DNA of 51,435 nt, from the NCBI GenBank assembly GCA_910587375.1, contig CAJULR010000004.1, positions 1 through 51,435 of the forward strand, in the 5' to 3' direction. The notes beneath the pieces are model-generated. The model was not told the DNA's origin, did not search any database, and saw only the letters and a list, made by a program, of their open reading frames with translations. The position numbers were made by a program, and so were the translations under genes. Shown here piece after piece: positions 17,449 through 26,075 of this stretch; the first letter of the stretch is position 1; the number at the start of each line of letters is the position of its first letter. Source of the DNA: Candidatus Gastranaerophilales bacterium (GTDB taxonomy: Bacteria > Cyanobacteriota > Vampirovibrionia > Gastranaerophilales > Gastranaerophilaceae).

Positions 17449-18300
17449 ATGGCAAAATATAAACTGACCGTAAAATATAACGACGTGTGCGAATTGTCGC
17501 TTGCAAGCGACATCCCGGACATCATAGGAAGCGAATTTGACCAGTATGTAAAATCTATGCTCTATAAAAAAGAGGACTGGGAAAATTTTGAAACCAATTT
17601 TAAAGAGGCAGCGCGCCTTGAATATGGAAATTTAAGCAAGAAAGCGGCTGTAAAGGAAACTTCCAAAGAAGCCGATGATAAAGCTTCCGGTGAAAATGCT
17701 GATAACACCGATATTGCAGTGGCAAATTCTGCAGACGTTGCGGACCTTGCAGATGTTGCAGACGTGGCGACTAAAACTGAAGATAAAACCGGCAAAAACC
17801 AGGCAGAAGAAAGTGTTACAACCCTTGATGAAGTTGAATGTGACATAAACTGCATTGATGACGCGCTTGATTTCAACGAAAGCGGCGCTGTGATTGAAAA
17901 AGGGGATGAAAATAATATAACAATAACTGTGGAAGATGGCGCCGCAAATAATGTCAATTCAAAAGAAGAAAAAGCGCCTGAAAAACCGTTGAAAAAAGAG
18001 AAGAAGCTTGATACACTTACGTTTGCAGACTATATTGAAAATAAAAACATAAATACGCCATTGGATGAATTTGTGGCGGGTGCTTGCTTTTTGGATGAAA
18101 TTTCAAACATTAAAGAATTTAGCTTAAAACAGCTGAATGCAAAGCTATATCCTGCTTTTGGGCGGCTTGCAAATTCAGAAGTTATAGAAAATGCAATTGA
18201 GCGCGTTTTAATTGAAACAGTGAAAAGCGGCGCCACAACAAAGTATAAGATAAATGAAAACGCCTGGAACTATCATAATTACGACCTTGTAAGGCACTAA
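17449..18300 (+). CDS. Hypothetical three-part acidic protein
   Basis: I do not recognise this 283-residue protein. It has an N-terminal part (about 1-60) related to the preceding 44-residue protein, a long acidic linker (about 65-185) rich in Ala, Asp, Glu, Lys and Val, and a conserved-looking C-terminal part (about 190-283). The last part has TFADYIENKNINTPLDEFV and ends YKINENAWNYHNYDLVRH. There is no signal peptide or membrane helix. It lies 29 bases after the small gene and 8 bases before spmA, so it is probably co-transcribed with spmAB. The C-terminal part looks like a small helical, possibly winged-helix-like domain, but this is a guess. Confidence 0.75.
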   Translation: MAKYKLTVKYNDVCELSLASDIPDIIGSEFDQYVKSMLYKKEDWENFETNFKEAARLEYGNLSKKAAVKETSKEADDKASGENADNTDIAVANSADVADLADVADVATKTEDKTGKNQAEESVTTLDEVECDINCIDDALDFNESGAVIEKGDENNITITVEDGAANNVNSKEEKAPEKPLKKEKKLDTLTFADYIENKNINTPLDEFVAGACFLDEISNIKEFSLKQLNAKLYPAFGRLANSEVIENAIERVLIETVKSGATTKYKINENAWNYHNYDLVRH

Positions 18301-18308
18301 GGCGGGTT

Positions 18309-19202
18309 ATGAACTATATTTGGAGCGGTTTAATTGTAATTTCAATAATTTTTGGCACAATAAACGGAAAATTGGATGATGTTGTAAATGCAATGCTCAC
18401 ATCCGTGAAAAGCGCTGTGGAGATTGCATTAGCGCTGGTTGGAATTATGGCCTTTTGGCTTGGAATGGTAAAAATTGCACAAAAAACAGGGCTTGTATCA
18501 GGCTTTGCAAGGCTTATAAGCCCCATTTTAAGGCTCATTTTTAACGAACTGCCAAAAGAAAGTCCTGCCTTTTCAAATATAGCCTTGAATTTCAGCGCAA
18601 ACGCTCTTGGGCTTGCAAACGCAGCAACGCCTTTTGGGATTAAGGCAATGCAAGACTTGCAACAAGAGAATAAAAAGGCGGGCGAAAAAAGCGACACGGC
18701 CTCAAATTCAATGTGCATTTTTCTTGGAATGAACACAGCCGGGTTTCAATTGATTCCAGCAAGCGTAATTGCAATTTTAATTGCAGCACACGCCAAAAAC
18801 CCGACAGAGATTATTCTTCCAACCCTTATTGTGACAAGCATTGCGTTTATTTTTGCGATAATTATTGCGCGAATTTTGGCACCGTTTTTCAAAGAAAAAG
18901 CACCTACTGATAAAAACGTCGGTAAATTGAAGAAAAAATCTTCAAAAACTGTCCAAAAAAATGGCTCCAAATTAAAACAAAAATTAAAACGGAAACCAAA
19001 GCAGGAATTCAAATTTGAAACAGAGTTGGAAACAGGGCAGAAAACAGGGCGGAAATTTTCACAAAAAACTATAGATTCTATGGAATATAAGCCACAATTG
19101 GAAGAATATAGGCCAGAATACGGCGCAAAGCCGGGGCTTGGGCCTGAAACCCACACAGAGCAAGCTGAAAAACTTAAAAAGTTAAAAAGGAGGGGGTTTT
19201 AG
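18309..19202 (+). CDS. spmA: Spore maturation protein A family (nucleoside-recognition/Gate domain) membrane protein
   Basis: An integral membrane protein of the SpmA family. Seen: LDDVVNAMLTSVKSAVEIALALVGIMAFWLG, then NFSANALGLANAATPFGIKAM and MNTAGFQLIPASVIAI, all typical. The family is about 200 residues; this one has a further ~100-residue tail after the last membrane helix, first strongly basic (KLKKKSSKTVQKN and similar), then mixed. Known: SpmA/SpmB act in spore core dehydration in Bacillus but occur in many non-sporing bacteria, where their substrate is unknown. spmB starts directly after its stop. Nothing else in the window suggests sporulation. Confidence 0.9.
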   Translation: MNYIWSGLIVISIIFGTINGKLDDVVNAMLTSVKSAVEIALALVGIMAFWLGMVKIAQKTGLVSGFARLISPILRLIFNELPKESPAFSNIALNFSANALGLANAATPFGIKAMQDLQQENKKAGEKSDTASNSMCIFLGMNTAGFQLIPASVIAILIAAHAKNPTEIILPTLIVTSIAFIFAIIIARILAPFFKEKAPTDKNVGKLKKKSSKTVQKNGSKLKQKLKRKPKQEFKFETELETGQKTGRKFSQKTIDSMEYKPQLEEYRPEYGAKPGLGPETHTEQAEKLKKLKRRGF

Positions 19203-19736
19203 ATGAAAGAAATTCTAAACTCGCTTTCTGCCTGCATTTTGCCCGGAATAATATTAATTATTTTACTTTCGGCATTTATAAAAAAGGTGCCTGCCTACGA
19301 AGCCTTTACAGAAGGCGCAAAAGAAGGTTTTTGGGTGAGCGTTAAAATTATTCCATACCTTGTTGCCATAATGGCTGCGGTTGCAATGTTTAGGGCCTCC
19401 GGCGTCATTGAATGGCTGTCTTTGGCGCTAAAAGATGTGCTTGAAACCTTTAAAGTCCCTGTGGACACGCTTCCTTTGATGTTAACGCGCTCTCTTTCAG
19501 GCGGGGCAACGCTTGGCGTATTTTCAGACATTGTAAATTCAAACGGGGCAGATTCTTACGCCGCAAAGCTTGCCGCGGTAATTACGGGAAGCTCTGAAAC
19601 CACATTTTATGTTTTGAGTGTTTATTTTGGCGCAATCGGAATTAAAAAATTCCGCCACGCAGTGCTTACAGGCATTTTGGCAGACACCATCGGAATAATT
19701 GCAGCAATTATAATTTGCAGATGGTGGTTTTTGTAA
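19203..19736 (+). CDS. spmB: Spore maturation protein B family membrane protein
   Basis: A 177-residue partner of SpmA with Gate/nucleoside-recognition topology. Seen: FTEGAKEGFWVSVKIIPYLVAIMAA, then TRSLSGGATLGVFSDI and TGSSETTFYVLSVYFGA, family hallmarks. Several membrane helices span the protein. The ATG at 19203 follows the spmA stop without a gap, with AGGAGG about 8 bases ahead inside the end of spmA. It converges on hpt with only two bases between the stop codons. Confidence 0.92.
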   Translation: MKEILNSLSACILPGIILIILLSAFIKKVPAYEAFTEGAKEGFWVSVKIIPYLVAIMAAVAMFRASGVIEWLSLALKDVLETFKVPVDTLPLMLTRSLSGGATLGVFSDIVNSNGADSYAAKLAAVITGSSETTFYVLSVYFGAIGIKKFRHAVLTGILADTIGIIAAIIICRWWFL

Positions 19737-19738
19737 AA

Positions 19739-20278
19739 TTACTCAAAATACCCGATATATGGGAGGTTGCGGTATAGTTCATTGTAATCAAGGCCAAAGC
19801 CCACAATGAATTTATCATCCACATCAATTGCGTAAAAATCCGGAGAAATGTCATATTTTCGGGCGCATTTTTTGTCACACATAACAGCAAGCTTCACATC
19901 TTTTGCCTTGCATTTTGTCTTTATAAAATCAAGCAAAAATTTAAGCGTAAGGCCTGTATCCATAATATCTTCAACCACAAGGACATTTTTATTTTCTAAA
20001 GGCGGCAAGGATAAATTCAGCGCAGACACTTTGCCGGAGGACTTTTCACCTGCGCCATAGCTTGAAAGGCTTACAAATTCCATACTTACGGGCATTTTAA
20101 GGTGTTTGGACAATTCCGTAAAAAACATAACGGCACCCTTTAGGACGCAAACAAGCGTCAATTCTTCATTTAGCCCATAACGTGTTTCATAGTATGTGTT
20201 TATTTTGCCTGCAAGTTTTTTAATTTCACTTGCCAAATCTTCGCTGCTTACAAGGGTTTTAAGCTCTTTATCCATCAT
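19739..20278 (-). CDS. hpt: Hypoxanthine phosphoribosyltransferase
   Basis: Salvages hypoxanthine (and probably guanine) with PRPP to give IMP/GMP. The PRPP-binding motif VLVVEDIMDTGLTL is clear, with VCVLKGAVMFF upstream and DDKFIVGFGLDYNELYRNLPYIG near the end. The length of 179 is normal. The start overlaps the tilS stop (ATGA) and has AAGGAGG just upstream. The tilS-hpt order is common in bacteria. Confidence 0.95.
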   Translation of the reverse strand: MMDKELKTLVSSEDLASEIKKLAGKINTYYETRYGLNEELTLVCVLKGAVMFFTELSKHLKMPVSMEFVSLSSYGAGEKSSGKVSALNLSLPPLENKNVLVVEDIMDTGLTLKFLLDFIKTKCKAKDVKLAVMCDKKCARKYDISPDFYAIDVDDKFIVGFGLDYNELYRNLPYIGYFE

Positions 20279-21405
20279 ATTTCCTCCTTATTTTGCCCCG
20301 AATATCCTGCGCCACGGCCTTTTTGGCTTGTTTGACATTTTTGCCCGAAAAGATTATTATTTTGGTCTTTTTGTTCGAAAACAGCACCATCATTGCGCTG
20401 CGCCTCTTTTTTATAAAGAAAAACAGAACCCCTTAAAACCCTCAAAAAGCTGTCTGCATTGATTGAAAGGGTGGAATTTTCGTTTTCTTTTATAAAATTT
20501 TGAATTTTTACAATGTTTTTAAAATCTCTGTTTTTTAAAATTCCTTTAAAATATCTCGAGATGATTTCGCGCTGCAGAGGCTCCTTTAGGGCCAAAAACT
20601 CATCACGCTTAATTGTGGGCTTTTTATGGGAAAAATTTTCGCTCCCCTCTTCAAACACAGATTTTTCAACACTTTTAAGATATTCTTCCAAAATTTCGTT
20701 GCGTTCAAACGAGAGCTTTATGAGCGAATTTATTGAATCTACGGCATTTTTATTTATTTTTTCCATCTCGGGCAGAATGTTTTTTCTTATAAAATTCCTT
20801 TTATAATTTGTATCATCATTTGAAGAATCCACTCTGAATTTTAACCCGACAGCAAGAGCATATTCTTCAATTTCCTGCCTTGAAAAATTTAACATCGGCC
20901 TGTAATATGGCGCGCGGCAAGCGGGAATTGAAGCAAGGCCGGAGGGGCCTGTGCCCTTAATTACCCTATAGATAAGGGTTTCAGCGTTATCATTTTTATT
21001 ATGCGCAAGAAAACAGACATCTGTTTCAAATTTTTGAAGAGCACGCTCAAAAAAAGCATATCGCTCATCGCGCGCAGAAAGTTCTGTTTTTTTAATATCT
21101 AAATCTAAAGTTTCCCCATAAAATTCAAGCCCCATATTGCTTGCAAGGTCTTGAACAAATTCAAAATCTCTGACTGATTCTTCGCCGCGCCAGTTGTGGT
21201 TTAGATGAATTACTTTAATTTCAAGGTTAAAATCTTTTTGAAGTGCGCTTAAAATATGAAGCAGGGTGACACTGTCAACGCCGCCTGAAACAGCAACAAG
21301 CACGGGCTTTTTTTTAATATTGTATGAAATTAAAAAATCTGCCGTCAATTTTTGAAGTTTTGATGTAATTTCTTCTTTTTCTTTTGGTGCTTGATTTTTG
21401 GGCAT
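20275..21405 (-). CDS. tilS: tRNA(Ile)-lysidine synthase
   Basis: Modifies C34 of the AUA-reading isoleucine tRNA to lysidine with ATP. The PP-loop SGGVDS (residues 40-45) is followed by VIHLNHNWRGEES, FLAHNKNDNAETLIYRVIKGTG and YYRPMLNFSRQEI. After about residue 350 the C-terminus is an Asn/Gln-rich tail (KDQNNNLFGQK and following) without family similarity. The 376 residues fit mid-size TilS proteins. It overlaps hpt by 4 bases and starts 8 bases after the LdpA-like gene. Confidence 0.95.
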   Translation of the reverse strand: MPKNQAPKEKEEITSKLQKLTADFLISYNIKKKPVLVAVSGGVDSVTLLHILSALQKDFNLEIKVIHLNHNWRGEESVRDFEFVQDLASNMGLEFYGETLDLDIKKTELSARDERYAFFERALQKFETDVCFLAHNKNDNAETLIYRVIKGTGPSGLASIPACRAPYYRPMLNFSRQEIEEYALAVGLKFRVDSSNDDTNYKRNFIRKNILPEMEKINKNAVDSINSLIKLSFERNEILEEYLKSVEKSVFEEGSENFSHKKPTIKRDEFLALKEPLQREIISRYFKGILKNRDFKNIVKIQNFIKENENSTLSINADSFLRVLRGSVFLYKKEAQRNDGAVFEQKDQNNNLFGQKCQTSQKGRGAGYSGQNKEEI

Positions 21406-21413
21406 TTAAAACC

Positions 21414-22403
21414 TTAAACCTCCACTGTTAAAGAATTTAGAACATCATCAGGGTCTAAAACATTCTCGCCTTCTGTTATTGCAAAAAGTTCTTTAGCGCG
21501 AAGCAGCGCAACATCTTTCTTTGTGTTTGAAATAATTTTCCTTGCGTATGTGCCGTATGCAATAATCGGCTCCTCTATAGCCTCAATTTCAGCGTCTTTC
21601 AACATTTTTGGCGTGTTTATGTTTGTGCCGCCTGAAATTATAAGGTTAAAACCATAGGGGGCAAGTTCACGCGCAAACAAAATGCACTCCAGGGTTGAAT
21701 CTTCATCTTCTGCCCCGCCATTCATCGAAGCACCGTCCGCTTGAACGTAGAATTCAGCCTCAGGGTTTTCAAGCTTGTGCATTTTTTTAAGCTCCACCAA
21801 GAGCTTAACGACATCATCCAAAGGAAATTGCTTTCTGTTTATACAGACGCTGACATCTCCCTTAAAAACGGATAAAATGTCTTTAAAATCTTTTAAAATT
21901 TGCTTTTTATCTGAAACAGAAGCGTGAAACTCTGTCATATCAAGCTTGAAGCCGCTTTGAACAAGTTCTTCAAGGCGTTTTAGTTCGTGGTTTCCGTATT
22001 CAAAATGAATTGCATAGCAGTTTGTCGTTTTTTTACAAATTCCGCAGCCAATACATTTTTTCATATCCACACTGCATTTGCCTGCTTTTTTATCAAACAA
22101 AACAGCTTGCTCCGGGCAATCTTTAGCACAAAGCATACACCCGGAACACACAACAGGGCTTATGTTTGCCTTTCTTCCGTGAATATCCCCTAATGACGGC
22201 ACTGAAGCACAAAGAATAAAATCGTTTAGGTCATACCCCGCTTTTACAAGCGCACGGGAAATTTCAGGCAGAACTTCAGGCGAAGCGTCAAAAAACCTGA
22301 CACCCGCATTTGCATATAAAAGCGCCATATCGGGGGCGCTTTTAATGTCTTTATTGCCAAGCCCCAAAATGAGCTTGAATTTCGTATTGATTTTTAAGGC
22401 CAT
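21414..22403 (-). CDS. Two-cluster 4Fe-4S protein, LdpA-like
   Basis: A 329-residue soluble protein. It has a TIM-barrel-like first third (FKLILGLGNKDI, NAGVRFFDASPEV), then two 4Fe-4S binding motifs: C86-C89-C92-C96 followed by P, and C117-C120-C123-C129. The C-terminal part has YVQADGASMNGG and NLIISGGTNINTPKML. The order and the last two motifs match my memory of cyanobacterial LdpA (light-dependent period protein, a redox-sensing circadian input factor), where TDGRPMSG and LAGGTN occupy these places. The in-frame ATG at 22433 lacks a ribosome site; ATG 22403 has AAAGGA 6 bases upstream. It probably heads an operon with tilS and hpt. LdpA kinship is likely but unproven; a clock role here is not implied. 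Confidence 0.72.
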   Translation of the reverse strand: MALKINTKFKLILGLGNKDIKSAPDMALLYANAGVRFFDASPEVLPEISRALVKAGYDLNDFILCASVPSLGDIHGRKANISPVVCSGCMLCAKDCPEQAVLFDKKAGKCSVDMKKCIGCGICKKTTNCYAIHFEYGNHELKRLEELVQSGFKLDMTEFHASVSDKKQILKDFKDILSVFKGDVSVCINRKQFPLDDVVKLLVELKKMHKLENPEAEFYVQADGASMNGGAEDEDSTLECILFARELAPYGFNLIISGGTNINTPKMLKDAEIEAIEEPIIAYGTYARKIISNTKKDVALLRAKELFAITEGENVLDPDDVLNSLTVEV

Positions 22404-22457
22404 GTAATTCCTTTTTTTACAAAGCGGCTTCATATGTCAAGACTTCAAAATCTTGAG

Positions 22458-22530
22458 ATTCTGAAACAAGTTCAGAATGACGCACCATTAAAAGATTTCG
22501 GCAAAAGCAGTCAACTAAGTTCAGGATGAC
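22458..22530. repeat. Palindromic dispersed-type repeat, one full and one partial copy
   Basis: ATTCTGAA (22458-22465), loop ACAAG, TTCAGAAT (22471-22478) is a perfect 8-bp inverted repeat followed by GAC. The segment AAGTTCAGAATGAC (22468-22481) recurs 49 bases later as AAGTTCAGGATGAC (22517-22530), 13 of 14 bases alike. It fills the 160-base gap between the LdpA-like gene and lysC. It resembles short palindromic repeats that I recall as scattered through many bacterial genomes. Confidence 0.6.
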
Positions 22531-22563
22531 ACACTGTAAGAAACCTTGGCTTCGCGCTTTTTT

Positions 22564-23823
22564 CTAATCCGGCAAAGTGCCTCTTACAACTGCAGCTTCT
22601 GCACCATCAAGTTCAAAAGTCTTACAAAGAGCTTGAACTGCTTTTTTAGCGTTGAATTTTTCAACAAGACAGCTGATTTTAATTTCACTTGTTGAAATCA
22701 TTTTGATGTTCACGTTTTCTCTTGCAAGGGTTTCAAACATCATTGAAGCGATACCTGGGCGGTCAATCATGCCAGCGCCCACGATAGAAACTTTTGCAAT
22801 GTCTTCATCAATATGAATATTACTTGGGTTCATTAATTTTGTAATTTCATCCTTGAAAGCACAAAATCTTGTTAAATCGTCTTTATCAATTGTGAATGCG
22901 ATATCGTTTGTGTTGTTGTGAGATCTTGCATAAGATTGGATAATCATATCAACGGACAGCTCATATTTTGCAAGAAGGGTGAAGAGTTTGCCCGCATTCC
23001 CCGGTTTATCCGGAACATCACAAATTATAACCCTAACCTGTGAATTATCGCAAGCAAGGCCTGTGACGGGTTTATAAATTTCCATTTCATTTACTCCTAT
23101 TATTAAAGTTCCTAAATCATCAAGTTTAAATGAGCTTCTAAGCCTCATTGGCACGTTGAATTGTTTTGCCGTCTCAACAGACCTTGGGTGTAAAACGTTT
23201 GCGCCTACACGGGCAAGCTCCAGCATTTCTTCGTATGAAATTTCTTTTAATTTTCTTGCGGTGGAAACAACTCTTGGGTCTGTTGTGTAAATTCCCTCAA
23301 CGTCAGAATAGATATCACACCTGTCCACCTTCATTGCAGCAGCAATCGCAACAGCAGATGTATCAGAGCCGCCGCGGCCCAAGGTTGTAATTTCACCTTT
23401 TTTGGTAACACCCTGAAAGCCTGCAACAATAATGATTTTGCCTTCTTCAATGTGGCTTTTTAATTTGTCTGTTTTAATATCGACAATTCTTGCCTTTGAG
23501 TGGGTATCTTCCGTTAAAATTCCAACTTGTGCACCTGTCATAGAAACTGCGTCATGCCCCATTTCTTGAATTGCCATTGTTAAAAGGGCAATTGAAACCT
23601 GTTCCCCTGTTGACATAAGCATATCCATTTCACGGTCAGAAGGGTGTGCCGAAATTTCATGGGCAAGCTTGATTAAATTGTCCGTTGTATGTCCCATCGC
23701 AGAAACCACGACTATAACATCGTTTCCAAGCTCTTTTTCTCTTACAACGGCGCGTGCAACGTTTTTAATTTTATCCGTATCGGCAAGCGATGTGCCGCCA
23801 AATTTTTGAACTATAACACTCAT
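22564..23823 (-). CDS. lysC: Aspartate kinase
   Basis: Makes aspartyl phosphate, the entry to lysine, threonine and methionine synthesis. Seen: VQKFGGTSLAD at the N-terminus, VVVSAMGHTTD, LSTGEQVS-type MSTGEQVSIALL, and TLGRGGSDTSAVAIA with DVEGIYTTDPR. Two ACT domains follow (about 265-419, including DKPGNAGKLFTLLA and DRPGIASMMFETLA), implying feedback control by an amino acid. Monofunctional, 419 residues. It starts 4 bases after the upstream TPR gene, so the two are co-transcribed. Confidence 0.97.
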   Translation of the reverse strand: MSVIVQKFGGTSLADTDKIKNVARAVVREKELGNDVIVVVSAMGHTTDNLIKLAHEISAHPSDREMDMLMSTGEQVSIALLTMAIQEMGHDAVSMTGAQVGILTEDTHSKARIVDIKTDKLKSHIEEGKIIIVAGFQGVTKKGEITTLGRGGSDTSAVAIAAAMKVDRCDIYSDVEGIYTTDPRVVSTARKLKEISYEEMLELARVGANVLHPRSVETAKQFNVPMRLRSSFKLDDLGTLIIGVNEMEIYKPVTGLACDNSQVRVIICDVPDKPGNAGKLFTLLAKYELSVDMIIQSYARSHNNTNDIAFTIDKDDLTRFCAFKDEITKLMNPSNIHIDEDIAKVSIVGAGMIDRPGIASMMFETLARENVNIKMISTSEIKISCLVEKFNAKKAVQALCKTFELDGAEAAVVRGTLPD

Positions 23824-23827
23824 TGTT

Positions 23828-25546
23828 CTACTCTTTTTCTTTTCCTTGTTGTTTTTTTCTTAATTCTTCATATTTTTCACGAACCCAGGCTTCAGAGTCG
23901 CCATGGATTGAAAACATTTTATCACAAACCTCTAATGTTGTCTTAATTAAATATTCATTATTTGGTTCATCTTCAAGAAGTTTTAAATATGCAACAATTT
24001 TAAGCATTAAAAACTCTTTATTGTCGCTTTTTGTTTCTTCATACACTGATAAAAGCCCAAGAGCCTCTTTCACTTTCCCTGTCTTAATTAAGCATTCAAT
24101 CTTCCCAAATGCCGCAATTATTAAAGTGTTGTCAATTTCAAATGCCTTTTCAAACTTTTCCATCGCGTCATAAAATTCATTATTTTTAAGCAATAAAATT
24201 GCATATACAAGAATAATCCTCGGGTTTCTTTTATCTGAAAGATATGCGGCCCTGATTTTTCTTATTGCAGTTTCTTTTTCGCCCAAAATTGCATATGTAT
24301 TTGCCAAATTCACCTTGGCGTCAATGTTATCGGGGTTGTATTCAACCGTTTTTTCCCAATATTTAAGCGCATTTTTGTAATCTTCCTGTTTATGATAGCA
24401 ATTTGCAATGTTAAAATAAACATGTTTTGTGTCATGGGAAGATTTCAGGGCACGTGTGAAATATTCAATCGCTTCTTTATATTCTTTTTTCTTAAAGAAA
24501 TATTGGCCGGTGTTGTATAGAGTTATTGTGTGCTCCGGGTTTAGTTCTAATATTTTTTGCATAATTTCAAACGCACTGTCATCTTCGTTCATTTTTAAAT
24601 ATGAAACAGAAAGCCCGTAATATGGAAAAATGCTTGTATTGTCATATTCAATGGCTTTTTTAAACTTTGAAACGGAAGATTCCCACCTTTGAAAATTTTG
24701 CAAAGAAAGACCCCAGGAAGAATAGAACTGTGAAGTTAAAGGAGAGATTGAAAGCGCTTTTTCATAGGTTTGAACACAATTTTTTTCATCCTTTAAATTC
24801 ATATAGGATTCTGCAAGCAAAATGTAGGTATCAAGCTTTTTTGAGGCAAGCGCCAAAGATTTTTTTGCATATTCAACGGAATATTTATACGTTTTAAGTT
24901 GAAAAAAGCAGTAGGCAAGGTAATACAGGGCTTCTGCGTGAAAAGGAAGCATGGAATTTACCTTTTGAAATTTCTCTATTGCAGCTTCATATTGGCCCAT
25001 TTGGGATAATAAAACACCCCAAAGAAAAATTCCCTGCATATTTGAAGGGTTATATATATATGCTTTTTGAAAGGCCTCGTTTGCCTCTTTTTTGCGCTCA
25101 AACTTTGCAAGAAAAATTGCCTGGCTTATATAGGTTTGCGAATTTCTTGAATCCATTTTAATTGAAACATCGAAAGCTTTTTTTGCCCTTTTAAAATCAG
25201 AAAGTTCAGAATAAGCAGAGCCCATCATGGCATAGGCTTTTGCGCAGTTGTTATCAATTCTTACAGCCTTTTTAAAACATTCTATAGCGTCTTCAAATTC
25301 CCCGTTTTTTGCCTGAATCATTCCAATATTTATATAGCTTTCAGGGTTTTGATATGCCATATTTTTACTTATTTCAAACTTTTTTAGGGCCTCTTTTGAA
25401 TTCCCCTCATCAAGAAGTTTCATTCCCCAGTTTATGTAGGCTAAAGAAGGCAGGCACACCTCTTTTGCAGCGCTTTTATATCTGTTCACATAGGCGTTCA
25501 GCTTGTTTGTTCTAAATAATAATCTTTTTATAAAACCAGCTACCAT
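23828..25546 (-). CDS. TPR-repeat protein (about 12-14 repeats)
   Basis: 572 residues made almost entirely of tetratricopeptide repeats, such as PESYINIGMIQAKNGEFEDA and HVYFNIANCYHKQEDYKNAL. A short basic N-terminus (FIKRLLFRTNKLNAYVNRYK) could touch a membrane or RNA, but there is no true signal peptide or membrane helix. TPR arrays bind peptides and assemble complexes; the partner is not evident. It sits 19 bases after kdsC and 4 bases before lysC, and a second, shorter TPR protein opens the same run (26483-27541). Confidence 0.85.
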   Translation of the reverse strand: MVAGFIKRLLFRTNKLNAYVNRYKSAAKEVCLPSLAYINWGMKLLDEGNSKEALKKFEISKNMAYQNPESYINIGMIQAKNGEFEDAIECFKKAVRIDNNCAKAYAMMGSAYSELSDFKRAKKAFDVSIKMDSRNSQTYISQAIFLAKFERKKEANEAFQKAYIYNPSNMQGIFLWGVLLSQMGQYEAAIEKFQKVNSMLPFHAEALYYLAYCFFQLKTYKYSVEYAKKSLALASKKLDTYILLAESYMNLKDEKNCVQTYEKALSISPLTSQFYSSWGLSLQNFQRWESSVSKFKKAIEYDNTSIFPYYGLSVSYLKMNEDDSAFEIMQKILELNPEHTITLYNTGQYFFKKKEYKEAIEYFTRALKSSHDTKHVYFNIANCYHKQEDYKNALKYWEKTVEYNPDNIDAKVNLANTYAILGEKETAIRKIRAAYLSDKRNPRIILVYAILLLKNNEFYDAMEKFEKAFEIDNTLIIAAFGKIECLIKTGKVKEALGLLSVYEETKSDNKEFLMLKIVAYLKLLEDEPNNEYLIKTTLEVCDKMFSIHGDSEAWVREKYEELRKKQQGKEKE

Positions 25547-25565
25547 CTTTTTTGCTACCTTGCAA

Positions 25566-26060
25566 CTATTCTTTTATTGCCTTCATTAAACTATCAACCA
25601 TTTCCCTGAAAGCGCCTTTGCCGCCCGTTCCTTCTGTTACTTGAATTCCAGGGATTACTTTTACAATAGGGTTGGCGTTTTTTGGGGCAATTTTAAAATC
25701 AACACATTCAAAAGCCGCAATGTCGTTGATATCATCCCCGATATATAAAACTTCATCACGCTTGAGGCCATATTTTTCCATTAGTTCGGATAATACAATT
25801 CCTTTTTGGCGAATTCCTTTGTGGATTTCATCCACCCCGAATTTTACCCTGAAATATTCCAAAATGTTTGTGGTTTCGCCCGAAATTATTCCAAATTTAA
25901 TACCATTCTTAAGAAGGATTGAAACCCCCATAATATCAACAAAATTTATGGTTTTTTGCTGGTTTAGGTTTTCATCCAAAATAAATGTGCCGTCTGTAAA
26001 AACACCGTCAAAATCAGACACAACCATTTTTATATTTTTTGATAATTTTAACTCACTCAC
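25566..26060 (-). CDS. kdsC: KdsC-type HAD phosphatase (3-deoxy-manno-octulosonate-8-phosphate phosphatase)
   Basis: A C0-type HAD hydrolase of 164 residues. Motif I is VVSDFDGVFTDG, motif II lies in FGIISGE, motif III in the KG-IRQKG region and motif IV in YIGDDINDI. These fit the KdsC/YrbI family, which removes phosphate from KDO-8-P for lipopolysaccharide core synthesis. The C-terminal part of some CMP-sialic-acid synthetases has the same domain, so another sugar phosphate cannot be excluded. No other KDO gene is in the window. It lies 15 bases after the small membrane protein gene. Confidence 0.8.
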   Translation of the reverse strand: MSELKLSKNIKMVVSDFDGVFTDGTFILDENLNQQKTINFVDIMGVSILLKNGIKFGIISGETTNILEYFRVKFGVDEIHKGIRQKGIVLSELMEKYGLKRDEVLYIGDDINDIAAFECVDFKIAPKNANPIVKVIPGIQVTEGTGGKGAFREMVDSLMKAIKE

Positions 26061-26075
26061 TTTATACAGGGCTCC

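Noticed and set aside
18309..19736. Evidence for sporulation from spmA/spmB
   Set aside because: The family is widespread in non-sporing bacteria and the window shows diderm genes but no sporulation regulator or coat gene.
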